DNA from: Hennigella sp045599065 | Lineage (GTDB): Bacteria > Bacillota_I > Bacilli_A > Mycoplasmatales > Mycoplasmoidaceae | Direction of reading: 5' to 3' | Length of the DNA stretch: 22,530 nt | NCBI GenBank assembly: GCA_045599065.1 | Contig: JAZRVJ010000043.1 | Location: 1 to 22,530 of the forward strand | Part shown: piece by piece, positions 15,136 to 22,200 of the stretch | Position numbering within the stretch: position 1 is the stretch's first letter | Layout: each line of letters opens with the position of its first letter | Notes under the pieces: generated by a model | What the model saw: only the letters and a program-made list of their open reading frames with translations | Databases searched by the model: none | What the model was told of the DNA's origin: nothing | Translations under genes and position numbers: made by a program

Positions 15136-16293
15136 TTAGAGTTTCTCATATATAGCATGAGCTACTGTATTTTCATAGTTAACTGTTGTGATATCCCAAC
15201 CAATGATACGATATCCACCCTTATAAGGAACTGGAGGTAAAGTTATATTTTTATCAAGATTAGTAAATGTGATTACTTTATATATTTCTTCGTCAACCAT
15301 TAATGTAAGAGTATATGTCTTAGTTGGAACAAACTTTTCATCATCTAATCTAGTAGCAACTTTATCTTCTTTCCAAACATAGATACTATCACTAGAGATT
15401 TCAAATCCATCAATTGCCCATCTACCATCTGGAATATTACCAATAACGGAGAATGGAACAACTTCGATAGAAGTATCTCCAAAATAGATTTTATAAGTTA
15501 TTTCTTTATATAAAACTTCAACATTAATATCTTGATTTGGAACTTCAAAAGAGAATGTTCCATTAGTATTTTTGGTGACATCAATATTGATTTCTTGTCC
15601 ATCGGTATTTGTAATTTTAAGGCCACTTGCAACTTTACCCATCACTTCATTTGGGGTAACAGTTACTCTAGTACCTGCATTACAGCATTTACTACCTTCG
15701 TAAGAGAATGCCCCGTCGATTGTGCCGTTGGTAACATTAACTTTTACTGGGTTAGTAATTAAATATGATGTTTCAGTTGATCTATTAACATAAATGATAA
15801 AATCATTTGTTAATTTATATGTGCCGAAAATAGAGTCTTTATAAAACTTAATATAGTTATCTCCAGCATTTGGGAAACCTGGATATTCAGCACGATAGAA
15901 TTTAGATGGGTCGTTTGCGTTATATTGACTTGTATTACTAGCGTCATATCTTAAATACATAGTCCAGCCTGATTCTTGAGTTTGAGCAAACGCAGCAAAT
16001 AAGTCAGATCCAGTAAATTGATAATCAGTTCCGTTAAAACAAACACTTGGACGAGTATAAGCACCACTATTACGTAATCCATCTGCTGAATTTAAAACAG
16101 TAACATTTTCTTCATTGAATAATTGAATCTTCATTCTATGAAGACCATCACTTAAGAAATCAACTTGCATACGATTGATTGTAATATTAGTTGATCCTGG
16201 AGCTGGAGCAGCGTGAGCACTTCTCATTTTTGGAGCAAAACAAATTGCTCCTAAAGATAACATTGATACAAGAGGTAAGATAATCTTTTTCAT
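15136..16293 (-). CDS. Secreted repeat-domain protein downstream of the SGNH lipoprotein
   Basis: A 385-residue exported protein. Residues 1-29 form a Sec signal peptide ending SAHAAP, a type I cleavage site, so it is released or held otherwise, unlike the lipoproteins around it. The mature N-terminal part (about 33-195) is rich in aromatic residues and Asn and looks like a beta fold I do not recognise. Residues about 205-265 resemble the bacterial repeat with 'aGt-VtVtp' and 'fsfevPnqdinVeV' strands. The last 65 residues (GYRIIGWDIT...AHAIYE) look like an InlB B-repeat / Listeria-Bacteroides repeat. The ATG overlaps the stop of the SGNH gene by one base, with AAGGAGGA in front, so the two are coupled. 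Role: probably surface interaction or glycan binding; no catalytic motif is seen. Confidence 0.75.
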   Translation of the reverse strand: MKKIILPLVSMLSLGAICFAPKMRSAHAAPAPGSTNITINRMQVDFLSDGLHRMKIQLFNEENVTVLNSADGLRNSGAYTRPSVCFNGTDYQFTGSDLFAAFAQTQESGWTMYLRYDASNTSQYNANDPSKFYRAEYPGFPNAGDNYIKFYKDSIFGTYKLTNDFIIYVNRSTETSYLITNPVKVNVTNGTIDGAFSYEGSKCCNAGTRVTVTPNEVMGKVASGLKITNTDGQEINIDVTKNTNGTFSFEVPNQDINVEVLYKEITYKIYFGDTSIEVVPFSVIGNIPDGRWAIDGFEISSDSIYVWKEDKVATRLDDEKFVPTKTYTLTLMVDEEIYKVITFTNLDKNITLPPVPYKGGYRIIGWDITTVNYENTVAHAIYEKL

Positions 16294-17654
16294 TATTTGT
16301 CCTCCTTATCAAGAAAGTATTTTCTAAAGACTTGATATAATCCTGCTTCATATCCTTTTTCTGTTAAGTGAAGTGTATCAGCGATATATCTTGATGGATT
16401 GCTATGGAGTAATTCATTTAATTCTCTATTAGCCCATAAATTGATTAATTCAAATCCGTGGTCTTTCCATTTCTCCGCGATTTGTAATGTCTTTTCATAC
16501 ATTTCAGCATATGTAGTTTTGACTTTGTCTAAGTCATAACCATTAGCTTTATATGTTGCAAATTCACTTGTGGACATATGACAAGTAAAGACATATACTT
16601 CACAGTTCCATGTTTCTTTTGCTATTGCAATTAACCATTCCATAGCTCCAAAAGATGTTTTTGTATCAAAGTCTTTTGATTCAAATTTATTTGGAGTAAG
16701 ATCACCAAACGCTAAATGTTGAGTGCAAGCAGCATCAATATATTGGCCAATGTCATTCGTGGATAATTGAATAACGACTCGATCGATCTTTTTATCTTTA
16801 TTTTCTCTAATTGCGTCTTCCATTAATCCGACATAGCTATTTCTCCAGCCAATTTGGGAATTAGGTGCACTATAACGAGGATAGTAATCGCTTAATGTAT
16901 AACCATTTTGAGCGTGTTTATATACTATATTACCTTTAGTAAATTTCGCATTGAATCCATATAGATATCCAACTGGCTTTTTTAAAGCAATATAATTACC
17001 GTTTGTAACATATTCAAAGCTATGTGAATTAAATGTTCCAGTTCCATCGCCATTTAATGTTAAAGAATCATAATCACATGAATATGTACCAGCAAATCCA
17101 TCAACATTAGGAGTGATACTAGAAACCTTACGCATATAAATGTTTTCTTTAGAAACTAATTCTTTGTCATAACATTTATAACTAACAGTTAGATAGTCAT
17201 CTCTAAACATATCCGCCATTGAGGATTCAGGAATATTTGGACCATGATATCCATTACAAATAGATGATCCTAAGAATAAATAATGTCTTTCTTTTTCTTC
17301 CACATTAACATCCCCCTTACCGGAATCGATACTATCGCCACATCTTGAACAAATATAATGTTCTTCATCTTCACTAATTTGATAATCATGTCCTAATGGA
17401 TCGATAAATTGTTCATCGACATAATTACATTTAATGCATGTTCTTTCTTTTTTGCCTTCATTTAAGCATGTTGGTCTTATTTTTATTTCCCAATCCCCAA
17501 ATTCATGATTACATTCATCTTTAGAAGATACTTCACTTGTATAAAAGGAACTATCCGAACTTTCACTATAATTTGAAGAAGAGTGTTCTTTTGAACCACA
17601 CGCTGAAATAAGGGTAAGACAAGAAATAGCAAGAAATAAAAAATTCTTTTTCAT
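16293..17654 (-). CDS. SGNH/GDSL-hydrolase lipoprotein with Cys-repeat stalk
   Basis: Surface-anchored esterase candidate of 453 residues. Signal peptide with lipobox ISAC (Cys 19), a Ser-rich linker (22-45), then one Cys-repeat stalk (48-106: PTC...C-x2-C, LGHDY, YICSRCG) of the same kind as in the large lipoproteins. The hydrolase domain starts near 124: block I FLGSSICNG with probable nucleophile Ser 131 (GSS in place of GDS), block III QLSTND with Asn 300, and block V DTLHL with Asp 426 and His 429. A beta-rich insertion of about 70 residues (about 188-258) separates blocks I and III. SGNH enzymes often remove O-acetyl groups from polysaccharides, so acetylated mannan is a reasonable substrate given the neighbours. 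AAAGG lies 9 bases before the ATG. Confidence 0.88.
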   Translation of the reverse strand: MKKNFLFLAISCLTLISACGSKEHSSSNYSESSDSSFYTSEVSSKDECNHEFGDWEIKIRPTCLNEGKKERTCIKCNYVDEQFIDPLGHDYQISEDEEHYICSRCGDSIDSGKGDVNVEEKERHYLFLGSSICNGYHGPNIPESSMADMFRDDYLTVSYKCYDKELVSKENIYMRKVSSITPNVDGFAGTYSCDYDSLTLNGDGTGTFNSHSFEYVTNGNYIALKKPVGYLYGFNAKFTKGNIVYKHAQNGYTLSDYYPRYSAPNSQIGWRNSYVGLMEDAIRENKDKKIDRVVIQLSTNDIGQYIDAACTQHLAFGDLTPNKFESKDFDTKTSFGAMEWLIAIAKETWNCEVYVFTCHMSTSEFATYKANGYDLDKVKTTYAEMYEKTLQIAEKWKDHGFELINLWANRELNELLHSNPSRYIADTLHLTEKGYEAGLYQVFRKYFLDKEDK

Positions 17655-17733
17655 ATAAAATACCTTTATTTAACAAAAATTATTGTAAATTAAAATGATT
17701 AATTTTTAAATTATGATTAGAATATAGATACAA
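17655..17733. promoter_or_regulatory. Divergent promoter region for the SGNH and GH-A genes
   Basis: A 79-base AT-rich gap between opposed starts. Candidate -10 boxes are TATGAT (17712-17717, plus) and TACAAT on the minus strand near 17682-17687. Both -35 boxes are weak. The plus-strand gene has no clear ribosome site. A shared control of the two surface enzymes is plausible. Confidence 0.4.
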
Positions 17734-18897
17734 ATGAAAAAGATACTCCCATTAATATTGTTCGTTCCACTTTTATTAAATATTTCAGGATGTGATAAAA
17801 CATATTCAAAAGTTAATAAGTCTTTTTTATATGGAATAGATGAGATTTTATGTGGATCCAATTCATCCGATTTACAAAATACAGGAGTTAAAGATTTTGA
17901 TATAGATAAAACCATTGAGTTGTTAAAAAGATTAGGGACAAAATCATTAAGATTTAGAATCCCAAAGTGTTTTATGACTGCAACAAATGGAACAGTTGAT
18001 GAAGTTGCTAAAACATATTTATTAGAAACCGCTAATAAGTTGATTGATGCAGGTGTGACAAACTTAATTGGTTCAAGTCAATGGATTCAGCCAGATTATA
18101 TGATAAAAGGATCTGCTGTTCCTGAATACGGCTCTATAGAATATATCGCATATATGAATGATGTTTCTTCTTGGTGGGAAACAATTGCTAATACATTTCA
18201 AATGGTAAATAAATGGGAAGTTTTAAACGAACCAAATGGTGACTTTATTAGATATTACGATAAAACATTAGAAACACCTGAACTAAAAGCAAAAATCACT
18301 ACTGATTATATGTATTATGCTCGTGAAGGCATTAAAAAAGGTAACAATAAGGCTGGCGTTGTTTTACCAGGTATCGCACCTTTTTCAATTGATGCTGTTA
18401 AGGATTTTTTAACTTATATCTATGACTATATTCATTCTGGAAATGCACCAGTAGGAAAAGAAATGGATAAGAACGAAGACCACTACTTTGATTATCTTTG
18501 CTGGCATGTTTATTTTAATGAAGTACCAACAGTAGATAACTTATTCACTACATTCAATGATGAAATATATGAAATAGCAAAAGCTAATAATGACAATGGT
18601 AAGCCATTAATTATCACAGAATTCGGATTTCCTGATCATGGATACGATGTTAAAAGAGAAGCGATAGCGGATTACTATAAAAGCGTTTATAAAGAAGCAG
18701 CAAAAATTAAATACTTAGAAACATTATGTGTATTTAGACTATATAACGAAGAATCCTCTTCTTGGGGAAGTACGAATGAAAGATATTATGGTTTATTTAA
18801 CGAACCAACTGCATTAAAAGGTTTTTCTCCTAAGCCGCAAGCTTATGCGATTCAAGAAGCTTTTGGTGGCAAAGGTGAACTAAACATTTATGAATAG
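17734..18897 (+). CDS. Clan GH-A glycoside hydrolase lipoprotein, probable endo-mannanase or related enzyme
   Basis: Surface glycosidase of 387 residues with a TIM-barrel clan GH-A pattern. The signal peptide ends in NISGC (lipid Cys 20). The acid/base Glu 166 lies in KWEVLNEPNG at the end of strand 4, and the nucleophile Glu 296 in PLIITEFGFP at strand 7; WHVYFNE (257-263) supplies the usual active-site His/Tyr. These features fit GH5, GH39 or related families; I cannot choose by eye, although the NEPN-type motif is GH39-like. Beside GH130, GH2 mannosidase and an SGNH esterase, a surface beta-mannan-cleaving enzyme is the best guess. It is transcribed away from the SGNH gene and is followed by its own terminator. 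No truncation is seen. Confidence 0.85.
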   Translation: MKKILPLILFVPLLLNISGCDKTYSKVNKSFLYGIDEILCGSNSSDLQNTGVKDFDIDKTIELLKRLGTKSLRFRIPKCFMTATNGTVDEVAKTYLLETANKLIDAGVTNLIGSSQWIQPDYMIKGSAVPEYGSIEYIAYMNDVSSWWETIANTFQMVNKWEVLNEPNGDFIRYYDKTLETPELKAKITTDYMYYAREGIKKGNNKAGVVLPGIAPFSIDAVKDFLTYIYDYIHSGNAPVGKEMDKNEDHYFDYLCWHVYFNEVPTVDNLFTTFNDEIYEIAKANNDNGKPLIITEFGFPDHGYDVKREAIADYYKSVYKEAAKIKYLETLCVFRLYNEESSSWGSTNERYYGLFNEPTALKGFSPKPQAYAIQEAFGGKGELNIYE

Positions 18898-18923
18898 AAA
18901 CTGGCAATCAAAAGCCAGTTTTT
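18898..18923 (+). terminator. Terminator after the GH-A gene
   Basis: An eight-base stem AAACTGGC/GCCAGTTT (18898-18905, 18914-18921) with an 8-base loop, starting immediately after the TAG stop and continuing into TTT. Confidence 0.85.
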
Positions 18924-19060
18924 AAATCTTCATCAGCATTTGCGAACAATTAATTGACGTATCTAATTTAATCTTTTTATCTATCGAACGATAACGATTG
19001 CCTGTAAATATTTCTTCGTACTCACCATGCGTCATGAATTTTAACAATCTTAGATTTCAT
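18922..19060 (-). pseudogene. Small ORF or frameshifted gene fragment after the EamA gene
   Basis: On the minus strand, ATG 19060 reads MKSKIVK and stops early, while the next frame gives a 37-codon ORF from ATG 19035 to TAA at 18922 (MTHGEYEEIFTGNRYRSIDK at its start). Joined by one frameshift they would read as one short basic protein. Neither start has a ribosome site. The composition looks protein-like, with no match I recognise. It may be a decayed gene or the tail of one lost to rearrangement. Confidence 0.35.
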
Positions 19061-19062
19061 AA

Positions 19063-19947
19063 TTAAAAGTTAATTAATACCGAGGCACCAATACCACAAA
19101 TAATGCCAATTGTTTGAAGCAACGTTGGCTTTTCTTTAAACACAATCCAACCTTCCAATATGGCAAAAGCCATAATTAATGATCCTCTGATTGGGGTGAA
19201 GTAACTCATATCTGCAATAGTAACTGTCCACTGATTAATAAATACACAAGCAACTAAAATAACACCTGTTGCTAAGCCAAATATAAAGAACCACTTATCT
19301 AATTTTAAAGAAGGCTTTGTTCTTTTATTAATAATTAAAGGAATGGCAATGATAATAGTTATTAAGAATGATACAACATATTCAATAGCCAAGAATCCTG
19401 TCTTATATTCACCAGCAAAATCGCGGGCAAAGTATTTACTTATAATTGATCCTGCGATTAAAAATAAACATGTTAAAGAAATAAAGAAAATCCATTTAGC
19501 GTTAATATTCTTGGTCTTATCTTTTTTAATATTACACGCTAAAGCTGCAACAAATAATACAAAGGCCACTACTTTTAATGGCGTTATTTTTTCGCCAAAA
19601 ACAATGATTGAATAAACAATATAAACAACACTAGAAGCTGACGTTAAAAACGAAGATATACCAACAGGTCCACATGCTAAAGCAAGGGTATAAAATAACT
19701 GAAAAAATACAGTAAATATGCCTGCTAAAATCGCGTATATAAGAATACTTCTATTTATTTCGTGATTAATTATAGCTACAGGGATAAAACAAACAGCAAT
19801 CACCAAAAAGATAAATGCCCAAAAGATAACAGTATCAGAAAATACATGTATATTCTTTTTTGAATATTGTGATTGAGTAAATAGTTTACACGCTGCAAGA
19901 AGTGCGTATGCAACGATAAGAATAATGACAAATAGAGTACTGTTCAT
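19063..19947 (-). CDS. EamA/DMT-superfamily transporter
   Basis: A 294-residue inner-membrane permease of the drug/metabolite transporter superfamily. About ten hydrophobic helices are visible in two repeats of five, each an EamA unit: the first ends in the pattern ITPLKVVAFVLFVAALA and the second in PTLLQTIGIICGIGASVLINF. The conserved mid-repeat motif GPVGISSFLTSASSVVYIVYS marks repeat one, and SYFTPIRGSLIMAFAILEGWIVFKEKP marks repeat two. These proteins move small metabolites or amino acids, and the substrate cannot be read from sequence. It has no operon partner. The ATG lacks a ribosome site, and a TATAAT at plus 19958-19963 would start the message close to it, so translation may be leaderless. 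Confidence 0.88.
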   Translation of the reverse strand: MNSTLFVIILIVAYALLAACKLFTQSQYSKKNIHVFSDTVIFWAFIFLVIAVCFIPVAIINHEINRSILIYAILAGIFTVFFQLFYTLALACGPVGISSFLTSASSVVYIVYSIIVFGEKITPLKVVAFVLFVAALACNIKKDKTKNINAKWIFFISLTCLFLIAGSIISKYFARDFAGEYKTGFLAIEYVVSFLITIIIAIPLIINKRTKPSLKLDKWFFIFGLATGVILVACVFINQWTVTIADMSYFTPIRGSLIMAFAILEGWIVFKEKPTLLQTIGIICGIGASVLINF

Positions 19948-19963
19948 AATAATGAAAATTATA

Positions 19964-19977
19964 ACTCATATATGAGT
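19964..19977. promoter_or_regulatory. Palindrome ACTCATATATGAGT upstream of the EamA gene
   Basis: A perfect 14-base palindrome abutting the candidate -10 box (TATAAT on the minus strand at plus 19958-19963). It covers the spacer between -10 and -35, a classic repressor position. The regulator is not identified. Confidence 0.5.
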
Positions 19978-20031
19978 CAATCGTATCAAAATAAATTGAT
20001 TTTAATGTCAGTGATTACCTATTTTGAACGA

Positions 20032-20353
20032 TTACGCACCCTTGCTTAGACTTTTATTAACCACATATTCACCACTCTTATTAACCACGTTAGGAGTAAT
20101 TTGATAATCGGCAACATTTATAAAATTGAAAGTCACAATAACAACTTTGATACACAATCAGATTTGAGGGATACCACAAAACTGAAAAGTAACGCAAAAA
20201 TTAGTTCATAAATGCCGTTTTTACACCTAATAAAGAAAAAACTTTTATATTTAGCGTATCAAAGTTCTTGTTTTCATATGGCAAAGATGAACCATTTTTC
20301 AAATGCTTTAACACTTGATTGGACCTATCGTTTTTTATAGGGCTATCATTTAT
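20032..20353 (-). pseudogene. Degraded coding sequence downstream of the LRR lipoprotein
   Basis: This fills most of the 415-base gap between the EamA and LRR genes. On the minus strand three open segments follow one another in different frames: 20201-20353 (50 codons, including SLPYENKNFDTLNIKVFSLL), about 20133-20219 (hydrophobic, ELIFALLFSFVV), and 20032 to about 20156 (ending VVNKSGEYVVNKSLSKGA). None has a start with a ribosome site. They could be pieces of one frameshifted gene. The last contains an eight-codon duplication (TTATTAACCAC at 20054 and 20078). No family is recognised, and chance open frames remain possible. Confidence 0.3.
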
Positions 20354-20362
20354 TCATTCATT

Positions 20363-21775
20363 TTATTCAGGGATTCTATTTCCATACATATCAAGCACAC
20401 CATCTACACATACAATTTTGGTGTTCTTAACTGAATCATCAAACCAACCATCATATTTTCTAACTGAATACCAATTAGCAATCGTAGTGTTAGTATAAAT
20501 AGTTTCCAAACTTGGAAGTTTTAGCAAGGCGTTATAACCTAAAGAGCCGCTTAAATCAAGTCCACCAAAGGTAACTGTTTTAAGCTTAGGCAAATTAGAA
20601 AGGGAGTGACTTGGCAAATTTCTAAGAGGGATATTTAATACAATTTCTTCTAGATTTAACATGTCGTTAAATGCAAATGAGTCAAAATCAAAATATCCTT
20701 CAAGATTATCAATATTAAGTTTCTTTAAATTAAGGCAACTGACATATTCAATAGATGGATAAAGCACCATCTTATTGCTAAATGATAATTCTTCTAAACA
20801 CTTGCCCATCTCAGTAATTTTATCAATATATTGATAAGGTCCAACTGGTGAATATTCAAAAACATTTTCTGTTTTACCGCACAATGAACAAGTTGCAGTT
20901 AATAAATCTGCGTTTTGTGTGCATTTATGAGCAAAAATACTCTTTTTATCTTCAACTGTAGATTTTTCTTCGCAACGTTCGCATTTAGCGGTTTTTGTTG
21001 CTTTATGTTCACAAGTAGCATCATCATTTGATGTGTAGTTTTTAAAAGAGTGACCTAATTTTGTGTTTGAAGCTGTTCTTGTAAGTGTTTCACTACAATC
21101 TTCGCGATCACAAATTGCTGTTTCTGTTCCGTCATTAATGCATGTTGCATCATTGTTATACACGAATTGAGTAAAGATATGTCCTTTAGTATTTTCAACA
21201 GCTCTTGTTAAAGTTTCACTACAACCTTCATGGTCACAATGTGCAGTTTCGGTGCCATCCGTTAAACATGTTTCATCATTATTATAAATAAAGTTAGTAA
21301 AGCTATGGCCTAATCGACTATCTATTTTGGCTCTTGTATCAGTAAGGTTGCAACCTAAATGATCACAAGTAGCAGTTTCTGTTCCATCTTCAGTGCAAGT
21401 AGCATCGTTATTATATATATAATTTGTAAAACTATGGCCTAAACGAGAATCGGTATCTTCTCTTGTGTCGGTCTTTACGCATCCTTCATGGTCACAGCGT
21501 GCAGTTTTTGTACCATCTTCAGTACATGTAGCGTTGCCATCACTTTGATAATTGGTAAAACTATGGCCTAATTTGTTAATAGTTTCCGTTTCTTTATTGC
21601 CGCATTTATTGCATGTTCTTTCCTTTAAACCATCACTTTCACATTTGGCGACGGCTGTTATAGTCCATGGCCCATATGAATGTTCGCACGTTTTTTTGTT
21701 TTCATTATTACATCCAGTTAATGAAAGCAATGTTGCTGCAATTGTTCCAAATATCTGAATTTTAAGACATTTCAT
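20363..21775 (-). CDS. Lipoprotein with 43-residue Cys repeats and a leucine-rich-repeat domain
   Basis: Surface lipoprotein of 470 residues. The lipobox LTGC (Cys 22) follows a short signal peptide, and GGGGAG lies 9 bases before the ATG. After one divergent Cys unit (30-68) come near-identical repeats starting at about residues 69, 112, 155, 198 and 240. Each follows LGHSFTNY...ATCTEDGTETA-CDH-x-GC, giving a 43-residue (129-base) period. A degenerate unit with C-x2-C follows at about 280-302. Residues about 315-470 form a BspA-type leucine-rich repeat domain (LNLKKLNIDNLEG, MLNLEEIVLNIP, LPKLKTVTFGG, LPSLETIY). LRR domains of this class bind proteins or surfaces. No catalytic motif is seen. 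The stalk-plus-payload plan is shared with the other lipoproteins in the window. Confidence 0.87.
   Translation of the reverse strand: MKCLKIQIFGTIAATLLSLTGCNNENKKTCEHSYGPWTITAVAKCESDGLKERTCNKCGNKETETINKLGHSFTNYQSDGNATCTEDGTKTARCDHEGCVKTDTREDTDSRLGHSFTNYIYNNDATCTEDGTETATCDHLGCNLTDTRAKIDSRLGHSFTNFIYNNDETCLTDGTETAHCDHEGCSETLTRAVENTKGHIFTQFVYNNDATCINDGTETAICDREDCSETLTRTASNTKLGHSFKNYTSNDDATCEHKATKTAKCERCEEKSTVEDKKSIFAHKCTQNADLLTATCSLCGKTENVFEYSPVGPYQYIDKITEMGKCLEELSFSNKMVLYPSIEYVSCLNLKKLNIDNLEGYFDFDSFAFNDMLNLEEIVLNIPLRNLPSHSLSNLPKLKTVTFGGLDLSGSLGYNALLKLPSLETIYTNTTIANWYSVRKYDGWFDDSVKNTKIVCVDGVLDMYGNRIPE
20935..21571 (-). repeat. Tandem 129-bp coding repeats
   Basis: About five in-frame copies of a 129-base unit inside the LRR lipoprotein. 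Shared stretches such as the codons for GHSFTN, NNDATC and DGTETA recur at the DNA level with few changes, so recombination between copies could alter stalk length. The last copy is the most diverged. Confidence 0.8.
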
Positions 21776-21935
21776 ATATCTTTCTCCCCTAATTACTTAT
21801 ACGATTTTATTATAATAAATAATACCATTAAAGAATTTCATATATTTTAGTCATAAATTCTTAAAGTAAATTCCGGTTTCATTCGAAATCCTGCTTTTAG
21901 TCTGAGAAATATATAATATACATACATCCTGTTGA

Positions 21936-22070
21936 CTACAAAAGGAGGTGTATTTTTATGTCACATTTGACATTAGAAAACAGGAAAACAATTACTTCTA
22001 TGTTGATTCTGTTTTTTGGTGCGTATTCTTCTGCAATACGCTCTGCATAAACTGTATCTAGATTTTTCAT
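21936..22070 (-). pseudogene. Truncated small Bacillota gene (MKNLDTVYAERIAEEYAPK start)
   Basis: A strong AGGAGG site (plus 22079-22084) precedes ATG 22070 by 8 bases. The first 20 codons read MKNLDTVYAERIAEEYAPKN, a start I recall from a widespread small Bacillota membrane protein in which a Lys-rich stretch and two helices normally follow. Here the protein character ends abruptly after APKN, where the frame enters antisense IS30-type DNA, and it stops at 21936 after 44 codons. I infer an insertion or deletion that removed the 3' part. The family recall is from memory and not verified. Confidence 0.55.
21958..22050 (+). mobile_element. 5' remnant of an IS30-type transposase gene
   Basis: AAAGGAGG (21940-21947) precedes ATG 21958, and the first 15 or so codons (MSHLTLENRKTITSML) match the usual start of IS30-group transposases in Bacillota (HLTLE-R--I), the beginning of the HTH domain. 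The similarity ends near 22005, where the sequence joins the antisense truncated small gene; a chance stop comes at 22050. The upstream stretch 21860-21957, with a TATAAT at 21912-21917, is probably the element's left end and promoter. The catalytic DDE part is missing, so the element is dead. Confidence 0.6.
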
Positions 22071-22083
22071 TTGTTATTCCTCC

Positions 22084-22097
22084 TGTCATCTTTGACA
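22084..22097. promoter_or_regulatory. Dyad TGTCA-TCTT-TGACA at the leader of the truncated small gene
   Basis: A perfect 5-base arm inverted repeat touching the AGGAGG ribosome site of the minus-strand gene fragment. Possible operator or leader hairpin; the function is unknown. Confidence 0.3.
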
Positions 22098-22120
22098 ATT
22101 CTAGAATACAAATAAAACAG

Positions 22121-22135
22121 GTTATTCTGAATAAC
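22121..22135. promoter_or_regulatory. 15-bp dyad GTTATTC-T-GAATAAC
   Basis: A perfect 7-base arm inverted repeat 50 bases upstream of the truncated small gene and 65 bases beyond the stop of the regulator gene at the right edge. No T-run follows on either strand, so an operator is likelier than a terminator. The adjacent DNA-binding regulator is one possible ligand. Confidence 0.4.
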
Positions 22136-22200
22136 ATGATTTTCGAAAAATGTCTATTTGTAAAATTTAAATTCGATGTTCTTTTTTTAAAATTGACCGA

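Noticed and set aside
17706..17915. Minus-strand frame across the divergent promoter and start of the GH-A gene
   Set aside because: It is antisense to a clear signal peptide and has no ribosome site.
20935..21571. CRISPR-like array
   Set aside because: The 129-base periodic repeat is in frame, encodes a regular Cys module and has no separate spacers.
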